From Pirellulales bacterium (GTDB taxonomy: Bacteria; Planctomycetota; Planctomycetia; Pirellulales; JAIMBC01), in contig JAIMBC010000009.1 in assembly GCA_023511675.1 (NCBI GenBank), forward strand, positions 1 through 47,356: a stretch of 47,356 nucleotides of DNA, written 5' to 3'. Below are positions 37,079 through 47,356 of the stretch, piece after piece. The notes beneath the pieces were generated by a model, which saw only the letters and a program-made list of their open reading frames with translations, searched no databases and was not told the origin of the DNA. Each line of letters starts with the position of its first letter. The stretch's first letter is position 1. The translations under genes were made by a program, and so were the position numbers.

Positions 37079-38556
37079 CCACGCGGTACGAACTGATTAT
37101 TGGCCTGGAGGTGCATGTCCAGCTCCTCACGCGCACCAAGCTCTTCTGTGGTTGCAGTACGCGCTTCGGGGCGCCGCCCAACACCCAAACCTGCCCCGTG
37201 TGCGTTGGCATGCCAGGGGTACTGCCCGTCATGAACCGCCGCGCGTTCGAACTCGCTCTGAAAACGGCGGTCGCCTTGCGTTGCCAGATCGCGCCCTTCA
37301 CCAAGTGGGACCGCAAACAGTATTACTACCCCGACTTGCCCAAGGGCTATCAGATCAGCCAGTACGACCTGCCCTTCAGCTCCGATGGCTGCCTGGAAAT
37401 CAGCGATCCCAAGGGGAGGTTTGAACGGAAGCGGGTGGGGATCATCCGCGTGCATCTGGAAGAGGATGCGGGTAAGAGCATGCACGATGAGGCCCATGGT
37501 CGCGCAGACAGCCGCATCGATCTCAACCGCGCCGGTGTGCCGCTGCTGGAGATCGTCTCGCAGCCCGACATGCGTTCACCGCTGGAGGCCAAGGCGTATC
37601 TCACGGAACTCAAGCTGTTGCTTTCCTACCTGGGCGTATCTGACTGCAACATGCAGGAAGGCAGCCTGCGCGTCGATGCGAACGTGAACCTGCACGTGTA
37701 CACGCCGGACGGCCATCTGGTGCCCACGCCGATCGTGGAAATCAAGAACATGAACAGCTTTCGGGCCGTGGAGCGCGCCCTGGCCTACGAGGCCGAACGC
37801 CAGTTCAAAGTCTGGCAAGAAACGGGCCAGAGGCTGGGAGACGTGCCCAAACAAACTCGCGGCTGGGACGACGTTGCCAACATCACCCGCCCCCAACGAC
37901 ACAAGGAAGAATCCAGCGATTATCGCTACTTCCCCGATCCCGACCTGGTGCCCGTCATCGTCTCGGAAGCCGAGGTCGAGGCCGTACGTCAAAGCCTGGG
38001 CGAGCTGCCCGCAGAAATGCGCAATCGGCTGGAAGTCGCCTACAACATCAGCCCCTACGATAGCGACGTGCTGGTGAACCAGGGCCAGGCGCTCGTCGCC
38101 TACTTCGAGCAGGTGGCTCAGCAGTGCGGAGACGGCAAACTGGCCAGCAACTGGATCCAGCAAGACGTGCTGCGTACGCTCAAGGAGCGCACCATCGGCA
38201 TCGATGAGTATCCGGTTTCTGCACAGCGGCTGGCAGAACTGCTGCGGGCCGTTCGTGCGGGCCGCGTCGATACCATGCGCGGCCGCGAGGTCTTGGCCCG
38301 CATGCTCGACACAGGCCGTACCGTAGACGAAACCATGGCAGAACTGGGCATTGCACAGCTCGACGAGGCCCAACTGATGGCACTCTGCAAGGAACTGGTT
38401 GCAGAGAACCCCAAGCTGGTCGCCGACGTGCGTGCTGGAAAGCTCCAGGCCGCGGGCGCCTTCGTGGGGCAGGCGAAGCGGAAGAACCCCAACGTGAACC
38501 CCGCCCGGGTGCGCGAACTGGTGCTGGAGCTGATCCAGGGCCAGTCCGAGGGATAA
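37075..38556 (+). CDS. gatB: Asp-tRNA(Asn)/Glu-tRNA(Gln) amidotransferase subunit B
   Basis: [23 protein letters not shown]...[15 protein letters not shown]...[24 protein letters not shown] overlap with gatA. Confidence 0.96.
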   Translation: MTTRYELIIGLEVHVQLLTRTKLFCGCSTRFGAPPNTQTCPVCVGMPGVLPVMNRRAFELALKTAVALRCQIAPFTKWDRKQYYYPDLPKGYQISQYDLPFSSDGCLEISDPKGRFERKRVGIIRVHLEEDAGKSMHDEAHGRADSRIDLNRAGVPLLEIVSQPDMRSPLEAKAYLTELKLLLSYLGVSDCNMQEGSLRVDANVNLHVYTPDGHLVPTPIVEIKNMNSFRAVERALAYEAERQFKVWQETGQRLGDVPKQTRGWDDVANITRPQRHKEESSDYRYFPDPDLVPVIVSEAEVEAVRQSLGELPAEMRNRLEVAYNISPYDSDVLVNQGQALVAYFEQVAQQCGDGKLASNWIQQDVLRTLKERTIGIDEYPVSAQRLAELLRAVRAGRVDTMRGREVLARMLDTGRTVDETMAELGIAQLDEAQLMALCKELVAENPKLVADVRAGKLQAAGAFVGQAKRKNPNVNPARVRELVLELIQGQSEG

Positions 38557-38593
38557 ACGCCAGGGCAGGCAGCGCGTTCTTTCCGGGGACGTG

Positions 38594-38680
38594 CTGCCAG
38601 CCCCGCTGGCCCGCGGGCCGGTGAGTCGTTCTTGCGCAAAGAGTAAGCCAGCACTGCCAGCTCCGCTGGGCCACGGGCCG
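38594..38680. repeat. 27-bp imperfect direct repeat, two copies 60 bp apart, downstream of gatB
   Basis: CTGCCAGCCCCGCTGGCCCGCGGGCCG (38594-38620) vs CTGCCAGCTCCGCTGGGCCACGGGCCG (38654-38680); first copy contains the GGCCCGCGGGCC palindrome. Confidence 0.75.
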
Positions 38681-39061
38681 CCGCGCCAGCAATTCGCGGG
38701 CCGCATGGCAGGCCTTTCAGGCCGCACCGCTCGAAGCATCCTTGGGCCAGCTTTTGCCCGATCCAGTGCCGGCGTGACGAGCGCCCCAGTCGAGTGTGAC
38801 TTCCACGGCGCGGACTGCGTCTATCTGGGGGGCAAGCCGGACACTTGGCTTGCGCCCCGGCGGAGCTGTTACTACCGGAGCGCAGCGGCTGCGGCCGATC
38901 CTCCCGTGCATCCAGGCGTGCTGACCGGTTTCTCTTCTTTGGCCGCCGCGGCAGCGCTTGCGTTGGCGGCCAAGATGCGCCAGAATGGCCCCCTTAAGGA
39001 TTCCCTGCGCGGCTGCGTTGCTGCGCGGCAGCCTATCCAGCCAGCGTTCTTAAGGCCAGCG

Positions 39062-40093
39062 ATGGTTTTTGAGCACATCGAAAAACTAAAGCGAGAATAC
39101 ACAGATCAGTACGTGGTCGTCGATGAATCTCGGCCCGAGCTGGCGCGCTTCAAGGGCTATACCGGGCAGGTGAAGACCGTCAACATGTCGGGCCGCGCGC
39201 TGGTGCAGTTCCTCGATTACCACAACAACATCGCCTGGTACGATATCGACCTGTCGTTTCTGCGCGTGGTGGACAAGCCCGCGCCGCCCGCCGCTGAGAA
39301 GAAGGGCCGGGAGCATGCCGCACCGGCCAGGGGCGCAGCCGCCGCAGCGAAGCCAGCCGCGGCCGAGAAGGCAGAGGCCGCTCCTTCCGCGGACAGCAAG
39401 CCGGCCGCGGGCAAGAAAACAACCGCTGAGATCCTGGCCGCCGCGCGGGCGGGCAAGGCGGCAGCGGCGCCGCAGCCCACTACGCCTACCGAGCCGGCTG
39501 CCGCAGGGCAGGCTCCTGCACCGGCACCATCTCCTGCTGAAGTAGCAGGCCAGAAGCGTAAGCTGAGCACGGCAGAAATCCTCGCTGCTGCGCGAGGCAA
39601 AGCCGTCTCGCCGGCTGGGGCAGCAGGAGCGCAGGCCGCCGCGGGCCAACCGGCCAGTGGCTCCCCGCCGGCCCCGTCCGCCGCACAAACGCCGTCTCCT
39701 CCGCCAGCCCCTTCCGCCACGGGGGGAGAGAAACGCAAGCTCACAACCGCGGAGATCCTCGCTGCCGCGCGAGGCAAACCCTTGCCGAAGGTGACAACCG
39801 CCGTTGAGGCACCGGCCGCTGCTACCGCCACTTCTCCGCAGCAGGAGCGATCCGCTGCCGAACTGCTGGCGGCCGCTAGGCGGCCTAAAGCGTCTTCAGC
39901 CGCCGCTGCCCCACAGCCGGCCCAGCCCCAGCCAGCCGAATCCGTGGCGCCCACTCCAGGCCCGTCCTCTGAGGCCCCCTCTGAGGCGGCACAGTCGGCG
40001 ACCTCGGCCTCTCCCATGGTTTCCGCTGGCAAACCCACCACCACGGCTGAAAAGATCGCCTGGTGCCGACGCGTGGACGCCAAGAAGTCGTAG
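39062..40093 (+). CDS. protein with conserved N-terminal domain and Ala/Pro-rich tail containing repeated TAEILAAAR motifs
   Basis: MVFEHIEKLKREYTDQYVVVDESRPELARFKGYTGQVKTVNMSGRALVQFLDYHNNIAWYDIDLSFLRVVD; tail with KKTTAEILAAARAGK, KRKLSTAEILAAARGK, KRKLTTAEILAAARGK, ERSAAELLAAARRPK. Confidence 0.75.
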   Translation: MVFEHIEKLKREYTDQYVVVDESRPELARFKGYTGQVKTVNMSGRALVQFLDYHNNIAWYDIDLSFLRVVDKPAPPAAEKKGREHAAPARGAAAAAKPAAAEKAEAAPSADSKPAAGKKTTAEILAAARAGKAAAAPQPTTPTEPAAAGQAPAPAPSPAEVAGQKRKLSTAEILAAARGKAVSPAGAAGAQAAAGQPASGSPPAPSAAQTPSPPPAPSATGGEKRKLTTAEILAAARGKPLPKVTTAVEAPAAATATSPQQERSAAELLAAARRPKASSAAAAPQPAQPQPAESVAPTPGPSSEAPSEAAQSATSASPMVSAGKPTTTAEKIAWCRRVDAKKS

Positions 40094-40170
40094 TCCGTGG
40101 CAGTGGCGGCCGGGGCGGTTGTTATGCCCCACGCCCGCCTACGGGCCGCCCTGACGGAGCGTGAGCAATC

Positions 40171-40656
40171 ATGGCATTCAGCCCGGAAGAGTACGAACGC
40201 TTCAGTGCCGAGCCTCCGCCTCCGCCGCCGCGCCGCCGCAGCAACTGGGTGTGGGTGATCGTGCTTGGCGTAGGCCTGTTCGCGGCGCTGCCGCTTTGTT
40301 GTTGCGGCGGCATCTTCTGGTTCAGTTTCAGCGCGCTTGCCAACAGCGAGCCCTACCGCATGGCATTCGAGCAATTGTCTGAGGACAGGGGAGTGCAGGA
40401 TCGCTTGGGGCGGCCGATCCGCCGCCGCGGCCTCGTCTCGGGAAGCCTCGACGCACGCAATGGCCGCGGCAACGCCCGCTTGCAATTCACCATCACCGGT
40501 CCCAAGGGCGAGGCAGATGTGGAAACCAAGGCCGTGCGCGTGGGCGGCCGCTGGATCCAGAGGGAATTGCGCATCCGCTACCCAGACGGCGAGCAAGTTA
40601 TCGTGGTGCGAGGGGGAGAACGCGTGGAGGTGCTGCCTGAAGCGCCTGAGGAGTAG
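40171..40656 (+). CDS. single-TM protein, cytochrome c oxidase assembly factor Coa1-like
   Basis: Pro-rich N-terminus, one TM, then VQDRLGRPIRRRGLVSGSL...GNARLQFTITGPKGEADVETKAVRVGGRWIQRELRIRYPDG, which resembles the Coa1 family. Confidence 0.6.
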   Translation: MAFSPEEYERFSAEPPPPPPRRRSNWVWVIVLGVGLFAALPLCCCGGIFWFSFSALANSEPYRMAFEQLSEDRGVQDRLGRPIRRRGLVSGSLDARNGRGNARLQFTITGPKGEADVETKAVRVGGRWIQRELRIRYPDGEQVIVVRGGERVEVLPEAPEE

Positions 40657-41075
40657 GCTTCGGCGCAGCCTGTGCGGCCCGGGCAAGCGTTCATGCGCCA
40701 CGCCCCTCGCCAACCGGCCGTTTGCCCCCTCGGCCGCAACGGGGCCGGCAACAAGCTGAGGCAGGGCAGCATGGACAAAGGCTTAAGGGCCGCGAGTCCC
40801 TCCCTCGGCGCCAGCGGAGACTTTCCACCGCTGCCACCCGCCCCTGGCCGGGACCGATTCCATACCGTTGCGCCCTGAGGGCGTGCAGGGCTGCCGTTGC
40901 CCCTTGCCGGCTGACGGCGTACGATGCACGCTTAGCGGCGGCGCGTGCAGGCGCCGCAGACGCCAACCACGCGCCGGGTTGTGGCGAAGCGTATGCACTG
41001 CACTGTTGTTGCGTGCAGGCGCCCTCGCCCACGAACAGGGGCGGCACAAAGCCCACTCCCAGGCAGATCCACACC

Positions 41076-42197
41076 ATGCAGCACAACGGCCCCAGCCCTG
41101 CCGTTCGCCGCCTGTTGGACAGTTTCTCACCGCGGCTTGCCGTCGAGGAGGCAAGAACGCCGCCTGCCCTGTGGTATATCGACCCCGAGTTCTTCGCCTG
41201 GGAATGCTACCGCCTGCTCTGTACATGGCAGCCGGCCGCCAGATTGTCCTGTTTGGAAAAGCCGGGGGCCTACGTGGCCGGCCGCTGGTTGAATCTGCCG
41301 TACGTGGTGGTGCGGGACGAGAAGGGTACGTTGCGCGCCTTGGCCAATGTATGCCGGCACCATGCAGCGGAGGTGGCAGTGGGCACGGGCTGCGCGGCAG
41401 AGTTGGTATGTCCCTATCATGGCTGGAGCTATCACCTGCACGGGGGACTGAAACGGGCACCGGGGCTGGGACGCGCAGCAGGTTTTCGGGTTGAGGAGCA
41501 TGCCCTGCCGCCTTTGCATGTGGAGTGCTGGGGGCCCTGGGCATGGATCCATGGCGGCACGCCAGAGAGGTCTCTGCGCGAGGCGTTGCAGCCGCTTTAT
41601 CTGCGGCTGGCAGGCATGGAATTCGAGTCGCTGACCCATGTGGCACGCCGCGAGTATGAGCTGGCGTGCAACTGGAAGGTGTTTGTGGATAATTATCTGG
41701 ATGGCGGCTATCACGTGGCCAGCGTGCACGCCGGCCTGGCAGGAGGGCTGGACCTCTCTCAGTATCGCAGCGAGATCCATGAGAGATTCTCCATTCAGTC
41801 GTGTCCCGCGGCGGCAGAGCACACGCCATCCGGCGTGGAGTTCGCTGAACGGCTGGAGGGCACGGCCTGCTATGCCTGGATCTACCCCAACTTCATGATC
41901 AACCGGTACGGTCCCATGATGGATACGAACTGGGTGGTGCCATTGTCTGTGAACCGTACGCGGGTGGTGTTCGATTACTTCTTCGCAGCATCGCACGCCG
42001 CGGATGCCGCCTTTGTGGAGCGCAGCCTGGCGGCCAGCCACGTGGTGCAGATGGAAGACACGGCGGTGTGCGAGAGCGTCCAGCGCGGCCTCGCCTCGGG
42101 CTGCTATCAGCAGGGACCGTACGCTGCCGCCGAGGCGCCCATGTTCGCCTTCCACCGCCTGCTGTGGGCAGAACTCAGGGGGCAGAGCGGTGTGTAG
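41076..42197 (+). CDS. Rieske [2Fe-2S] aromatic ring-hydroxylating oxygenase, alpha-subunit family
   Basis: CRHHAAEVAVGTGCAAELVCPYHGWSYHLHGGLK (Rieske CxH...CxxH) and NWKVFVDNYLDGGYHVASVHAGL (mononuclear iron site). Confidence 0.88.
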   Translation: MQHNGPSPAVRRLLDSFSPRLAVEEARTPPALWYIDPEFFAWECYRLLCTWQPAARLSCLEKPGAYVAGRWLNLPYVVVRDEKGTLRALANVCRHHAAEVAVGTGCAAELVCPYHGWSYHLHGGLKRAPGLGRAAGFRVEEHALPPLHVECWGPWAWIHGGTPERSLREALQPLYLRLAGMEFESLTHVARREYELACNWKVFVDNYLDGGYHVASVHAGLAGGLDLSQYRSEIHERFSIQSCPAAAEHTPSGVEFAERLEGTACYAWIYPNFMINRYGPMMDTNWVVPLSVNRTRVVFDYFFAASHAADAAFVERSLAASHVVQMEDTAVCESVQRGLASGCYQQGPYAAAEAPMFAFHRLLWAELRGQSGV

Positions 42198-42334
42198 GCA
42201 GACCGCTCGCTGCACCAGGAAGACTGCCCAGGCCTCAACGCAGAGCCGAGCGTCCAGAGGCAGCACAACGGCCAGGCACGGAGCAGCCGAACAAGTAACG
42301 CGCAACCTCGCGGCGCGGGCGTGGCTGTGGCACG

Positions 42335-44359
42335 TTAAGAGACCCGGCCCGGGGCAAACTCGTTGAGGCCGTAGCGGCGGATCTTGCGGTCGAGTGTCGA
42401 GCGTTCGATTCCCAACACCTCCGCCGCCTTGCTCTTGTTCCAAGAGAACAGGCGCAGTGTGGCGAGGATGTGGCGGCGTTCCATTTCCTCTAGCTTCATG
42501 GGCTTGAACTCGGCTGGGACGAGCATGGCCTCGGCCGTATCGCCCAGGGTGGGTAGCTTGGAGAGCATCAGGTCGTGGGCGTCGATGTACTCGCCCTCGC
42601 AGAGCACGACGGCGCGCTCGACCACGTTTTTCAACTCGCGTACGTTGCCGGGCCAGCGGTAATTGACCATCTGTTCCATGGCGCGCGGCGTGAAACCGCG
42701 GATGCGTCGGCCCGTCTCTGCGTTGTACTTGTTCAGGAAATGATAGGCGAGTTCGGGGATATCCTCCGGGCGTTTGCGTAGCGCCGGCACGAATATTTCG
42801 ACGACGTGCAGGCGGAAATACAGATCGCGGCGGAAACGCCCCTCGGTTACGTCTTTTTCCAGATCACGGTTCGTGGCGGCGATCACGCGCACGTCAACCT
42901 TGACGGGGTCGCTGCCGCCGACGCGCTCGAACGAATGTCCCTCCAGCACGCGGAGGAACTTGGCCTGGATGGTGGGGCTCATCTCGCCGATCTCGTCCAG
43001 CAGCAGCGTGCCTTGATGGGCTGCCTCAAACTTGCCGATCTTGCGGCTGACAGCGCCGGTAAATGCGCCGCGCTCGTGGCCGAAGAGTTCGCTTTCCAGC
43101 AGGCTTTCGCTAAGAGCAGCACAGTTGACGCAGACAAAAGGCCCCTTACGCCTCGGGCTGGCGAAGTGTACGGCGCGGGCCACCAGCTCCTTGCCCACGC
43201 CGCTCTCTCCCCGAATGAGCACGGTGGCGGAGGTTGGGGCGGTCCGCGCGATCTCCTCAGAGATCTTTTCCATGATGCGGCTCTTGCCCACCAATTCGCT
43301 CTCCACCCCCAGCCGCTCGCGGAGCTGCAAGTTCTCGTCGCGCACCTGGCTGAGGTTTTCGGCCAGTTCCTGGCGGCGGTGCAGGTTGTGCAGGGCCAAG
43401 GCCAGGGTCTCGGCCACGGCCAGCGTGAACTCCAGGTCGTCGGGATCCGGCACACGCTCGGGCCGCGTAGAGTAGAGGTGGACCAGGCCGAACACCCGCT
43501 TGCCCCGCCGGATGGGGGCACAGATCACGCTGGTAGCGTGCATCTCACCCTGGCTGTCGCGGCTGCTGAGCGTGCTGTCGCCCATCACGTTGCGGGCCAT
43601 CACCGCCTCCCCCTCGCGGAGCACCGTGGCCGCCAGGAAGGGAGAGAGGCGGTGGTAGGGCAGATCGGTGTCGGTACGGGTGGCCACCAGCTCCAGATCG
43701 CTGGAAGTCGGTTCGCCGCTTACTCCTCGCCGCACTAACAGCACGGCGCCCCCGTCCACGGCCGTGCCGTCAAACAGGCCGTCCAGCGCGGTCTTGGCCA
43801 GCACCGACGCGTCCTGGCCCTTTGCCAGTTCGAACGCCAACCGGCACAGCTTGGCTGCCGCCAGGCCGATCTTCGAACCCCCGCCCTCCTCATCCTCCAC
43901 CGGCCTGAGAAACTTCGTCTGGCCGCGGCGGTGCGTGATGGTCGTGGGCTCCTGTCCCGCCAGCACGCCGCTGTCGCCGCTGGCCGGAGGCGGCACATAG
44001 TCGATCGTGGAAACGTTCCCCTCGGCACGCACGGCGCCCCCTGCATCGGTGAAGGCCTGCGAATAATCATGCACAAACGCAAGCTGCGAACCGCCGATGC
44101 GGATAATCTGCCCAGGACTGAGCGGATGGTCGCCCCGAATCAGCGCGTCGCCCACGGCCGTGCCATTGCGGCTGTCGAGATCCCGCAGCGTCCAGTGCCC
44201 GTCCGAGTAAAACACCTCAGCGTGATGCCGGCTGCACCGCTCATCCTTGATCACAATCTGATTGGTGGGCGCACGCCCGATCGTCACGGCCTGCCCAGGG
44301 ACAAGCGGGAACACGTCAGCCCACTTCGCCCCCTCTCGAATTACCAGATAGGCCCGCAC
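42335..44359 (-). CDS. FHA-GAF-AAA+ sigma54-dependent transcriptional activator (Fis-type HTH), GTG start
   Basis: [28 protein letters not shown]...[13 protein letters not shown] region; [29 protein letters not shown]-terminal [36 protein letters not shown]. Confidence 0.92.
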   Translation of the reverse strand: MRAYLVIREGAKWADVFPLVPGQAVTIGRAPTNQIVIKDERCSRHHAEVFYSDGHWTLRDLDSRNGTAVGDALIRGDHPLSPGQIIRIGGSQLAFVHDYSQAFTDAGGAVRAEGNVSTIDYVPPPASGDSGVLAGQEPTTITHRRGQTKFLRPVEDEEGGGSKIGLAAAKLCRLAFELAKGQDASVLAKTALDGLFDGTAVDGGAVLLVRRGVSGEPTSSDLELVATRTDTDLPYHRLSPFLAATVLREGEAVMARNVMGDSTLSSRDSQGEMHATSVICAPIRRGKRVFGLVHLYSTRPERVPDPDDLEFTLAVAETLALALHNLHRRQELAENLSQVRDENLQLRERLGVESELVGKSRIMEKISEEIARTAPTSATVLIRGESGVGKELVARAVHFASPRRKGPFVCVNCAALSESLLESELFGHERGAFTGAVSRKIGKFEAAHQGTLLLDEIGEMSPTIQAKFLRVLEGHSFERVGGSDPVKVDVRVIAATNRDLEKDVTEGRFRRDLYFRLHVVEIFVPALRKRPEDIPELAYHFLNKYNAETGRRIRGFTPRAMEQMVNYRWPGNVRELKNVVERAVVLCEGEYIDAHDLMLSKLPTLGDTAEAMLVPAEFKPMKLEEMERRHILATLRLFSWNKSKAAEVLGIERSTLDRKIRRYGLNEFAPGRVS

Positions 44360-44599
44360 GTCGGCATCACCTCTCGAGTGGCCTGCACTCCCGTGGTCAT
44401 TTGCACCCAGCGACCGGCCGGCAGGTTTCAACCCCCTCGCACTCCACGCCTCTATTATTACCTTAGACGCTCGCGTGTCGAGCCCGCAAGTGGCTCCCCA
44501 CTCGTTCCCCTCCGTGCCTCCGCATCCCTGCTTGGGCCGGCTGCCGCGGCCCTCCCCCCCAAACTTCCAGCACCCAAATCGTTGTGTTAGCATGCGGCC

Positions 44600-47251
44600 A
44601 TGTCGCTCACGCCCATGATGCAACAGTACCAAGAGGCCAAGGCAGCCTGCCCGGACGCCCTGCTGCTGTTCCGCATGGGGGACTTCTACGAGCTGTTCTA
44701 CGAGGATGCCAAGACGGCGGCCCGCGTTCTCAACCTGGCCCTCACCAGCCGCGAAAAGGGAGAGAACGCCGTGCCCATGGCCGGTTTCCCCCACCACCAG
44801 CTCGAAAGCTACCTGGCCAAGATCCTCGCCGCCGGCCTGCGAGCCGCCGTCTGCGAACAGGTCGAAGACCCGCGCGAGGCGCGCGGCCTGGTCCGGCGAG
44901 AGGTCACACGGGTCGTCAGCCGCGGCACCATCACCGACGAAGCCCTGCTCGACCCCCGCGAAAGCAACTACCTGTGCGCCGTTCTCGTCGCGGATAGCGC
45001 TCCCCCCCCGCAGGGCCGCCCCATGAAAAGCGGCTCCCTCGCCGGCCTGGCATGGGTCGACCTCTCCACAGGCCGCTTCCTGGCCGCAGCGGTGGCCCCC
45101 GATCGCTTGGCCGATGAATTAGCCCGCATCGCCCCGGCTGAATGCCTCCTGCCACAAGACGCCCCCCCGCCGCCCATCGACCCGCAACGTACCACCCTGA
45201 CACGGCGGCCCCCCTGGGCCTTCGCCACCGAGCAGGCCCTGCAGGTCCTCAGCCGCCAGTTCGGTACCCACAACCTGGAGGGCTTCGGCTTCGGCTCCGC
45301 CGATACGCCCGCCTTACGCGCCGCAGGCGCCGTGCTCGACTACCTGCTCGAGACCCAGAAGGCGTCGCTCGCCCATGTCGACACGCTGCTTCCCTACCGG
45401 CAGGGAGACACGCTGGAAATCGACGAGGCGACACGGCGCAGCCTCGAGATCACGCGCACGCTGCGCGAGGGCCGCCGCGAAGGATCGCTGCTGTGGGTGC
45501 TGGACCGCACCATCAGCCCCATGGGATCGCGTTTGCTGGCAGAGTGGGTAGCGGCGCCGCTGGCGGCCCGGGAGCCGATCGAAGAACGGCTGGAAGCGGT
45601 CGAGCAGTTCGTGCGGCAGCCCTCCCTGAGCCAGACGCTGCGCACCGCCCTCCGCCAGGTGTACGACGTGGAGCGCCTGCTTGCCCGCGTGCACACGGGC
45701 CGAGCCACGCCTCGAGACCTGGGCATGCTGTGCCGCACGCTGCGTGCCTTGCCTGAAATCAAAACCGCCTTGGCGGACGCCACGGCCGCCCTGCTGCAAC
45801 GCCTGCACGCGCAGCTCGATCCCTGCGCAGACCTCGAGCACGCGCTGGCCGATGCCCTCGCTGCCGGGGAACTGCCGCTCGCCAGCCGAGAGGGAGGCAT
45901 CATCCGCTCCGGCTACCACCCTGAACTCGACCGCTTGCGCAGCCTGATGCACGGCGGCAAGGAGTGGCTCGCACGCTATCAGGCCGAGCAGAGTTCGGCC
46001 ACAGGCATTCCCAATCTCAAGATCGGTTTCAATCAGGTGTTCGGCTATTACTTGGAGGTGACCAACCCGCATCGCGACAAGGTGCCGGCGCACTACGTCC
46101 GCAAGCAAACGATCAAAAACGCCGAGCGCTACATTACCCCGGAACTGAAGGAGCATGAAGAGCGCGTGCTGAAGGCCGAAGAGCAGGCCAAGTTGCTGGA
46201 ATACGACCTCTTCTGCCAACTGAAAGACCTGGTGCAACAGGCCAGCCCGCGCCTGCGTGCCTCGGCCGCCGCGCTCGCTCAGCTCGACGTGCTGGCCGGC
46301 CTGGCAGAACTGGCACGCCAGCGCGGCTACTGCCGCCCCCGGCTGGTCGAGCAGCCCGTGCTGCACGTGGTCGAGGGCCGCCACGCCGTGCTCGATGCCG
46401 TGATGGAACACGGCCGCTTCGTACCCAACGATACCATGGCCGGCCCGGACGACGGCCTGATCCTGCTCATCACCGGCCCGAACATGGCCGGCAAGAGCAC
46501 CTACATCCGCCAGGTGGCGCTGTTGACCATCATGGCGCAGCTCGGCAGTTTCGTCCCCGCCAAGGAGGCCACGCTGGGACTGGCTGACCGCATCTTCGCC
46601 CGCATCGGCGCCAGCGACGAACTGGCACGCGGCCAAAGCACCTTCATGGTCGAGATGACCGAGACGGCCCGCATCTTGCACAATGCCACCCCACGCAGCC
46701 TGGTGATCCTGGATGAAATCGGCCGCGGCACCAGCACCTATGATGGCGTCTCCCTGGCCTGGGCCGTGGTCGAATTCCTGCACGACCGCAACGGCTGCCG
46801 CACGCTCTTCGCCACGCATTATCACGAGCTGACGGAGCTGGCCCGCTCCCTGCCCAAGGTGCGCAACCTGAACGTGGCCGTACGCGAATGGCAGGATGAG
46901 GTGATCTTCTTGCACAAGATCGTGCCCGGCGCGGCCGACAAGAGCTACGGCATCCATGTGGCCCGTCTGGCAGGGGTGCCGCGCGACGTGCTGGAACGTG
47001 CCAAGGAGATCCTGGCCCGGCTCGAGCAGGAACATCTCGATCCGTCGGAACAGCCCCGCCTGGCGCGCAGGCCCCGCATCCGCCGCCGTGAGGTCCAGCT
47101 CACGCTGTTTGCCGCCGCGGAACACCCCGTGGTAAATGCCTTGAAAGGCCTCGACGTCAACCGGCTTACGCCTCTGGAAGCCCTCTCGCTGCTCAAACGT
47201 CTGCAAGAGCAGGCCGTGACTCCCAACGGCGAGGCGGCCAGCACCACCTAA
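44600..47251 (+). CDS. mutS: DNA mismatch repair protein MutS
   Basis: [104 protein letters not shown]. Confidence 0.97.
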   Translation: MSLTPMMQQYQEAKAACPDALLLFRMGDFYELFYEDAKTAARVLNLALTSREKGENAVPMAGFPHHQLESYLAKILAAGLRAAVCEQVEDPREARGLVRREVTRVVSRGTITDEALLDPRESNYLCAVLVADSAPPPQGRPMKSGSLAGLAWVDLSTGRFLAAAVAPDRLADELARIAPAECLLPQDAPPPPIDPQRTTLTRRPPWAFATEQALQVLSRQFGTHNLEGFGFGSADTPALRAAGAVLDYLLETQKASLAHVDTLLPYRQGDTLEIDEATRRSLEITRTLREGRREGSLLWVLDRTISPMGSRLLAEWVAAPLAAREPIEERLEAVEQFVRQPSLSQTLRTALRQVYDVERLLARVHTGRATPRDLGMLCRTLRALPEIKTALADATAALLQRLHAQLDPCADLEHALADALAAGELPLASREGGIIRSGYHPELDRLRSLMHGGKEWLARYQAEQSSATGIPNLKIGFNQVFGYYLEVTNPHRDKVPAHYVRKQTIKNAERYITPELKEHEERVLKAEEQAKLLEYDLFCQLKDLVQQASPRLRASAAALAQLDVLAGLAELARQRGYCRPRLVEQPVLHVVEGRHAVLDAVMEHGRFVPNDTMAGPDDGLILLITGPNMAGKSTYIRQVALLTIMAQLGSFVPAKEATLGLADRIFARIGASDELARGQSTFMVEMTETARILHNATPRSLVILDEIGRGTSTYDGVSLAWAVVEFLHDRNGCRTLFATHYHELTELARSLPKVRNLNVAVREWQDEVIFLHKIVPGAADKSYGIHVARLAGVPRDVLERAKEILARLEQEHLDPSEQPRLARRPRIRRREVQLTLFAAAEHPVVNALKGLDVNRLTPLEALSLLKRLQEQAVTPNGEAASTT

Positions 47252-47356
47252 CAGACGGCAGCCGACTCCCCTGCCGACCAAAGCAACGCATCAAGTTGCC
47301 CGCACGCGGCTCCCCCACCCCACTACGCCCCCCTCACCCTTTGCATCCCTTTGTAC

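Noticed and set aside
37576-38739. 387-aa ORF antisense to gatB
   Set aside because: Shadow ORF; gatB is unambiguous.
47256-47276. CGGCAG-N9-CTGCCG hairpin just after mutS as terminator
   Set aside because: Short stem and no following T-run; cannot be supported as an intrinsic terminator.
45314-47281. 655-aa ORF antisense to mutS
   Set aside because: Lies entirely opposite an unambiguous MutS; long antisense ORFs are expected in high-GC DNA and the product shows no recognisable domain.
1-47356. CRISPR array, transposon, prophage or toxin-antitoxin/defence island
   Set aside because: No regularly spaced identical repeats with unique spacers, no transposase/integrase, and no recognisable defence gene set on either strand.

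Overview
This 47.4 kb, GC-rich window reads as an ordinary chromosomal stretch of a planctomycete-like bacterium. That taxonomic guess is inference from gene content and protein style. I support about 32 protein-coding genes. Recognisable housekeeping genes are fabI, glnA, an S41 carboxy-terminal processing protease, rpmB-gatC-gatA-gatB and mutS. Others encode a Nudix hydrolase, an MMPL/RND exporter, a Na+-type ABC exporter whose permease is fused to a CPBP protease, a bifunctional-nuclease (DUF151) protein, a TrkA-N channel-like protein, a sugar epimerase, a TlpA-like lipoprotein, KAS-II, a 2-hydroxyacid dehydrogenase, a Rieske oxygenase and an FHA-GAF-sigma54 activator. I found no tRNA, rRNA, CRISPR array, transposase or phage module. 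The items most worth follow-up are: (1) a putative papain/C39-like cysteine peptidase with three C-terminal WxxCxxC-type zinc-ribbon-like repeats (3932-4927); (2) a protein with a conserved N-terminal domain and an Ala/Pro-rich tail carrying four or five copies of a 'TAEILAAARxGK' motif (39062-40093); (3) an HTH-EIIA (PTS-like) gene overlapping an ABC-2 permease that has no ATPase nearby (21829-23423); (4) a channel-RCK protein with no canonical K+ selectivity filter; (5) an alcohol dehydrogenase C-terminal remnant; (6) several intergenic short direct repeats spaced about 60 bp apart. Nothing here is a clearly demonstrable new defence or mobile system.
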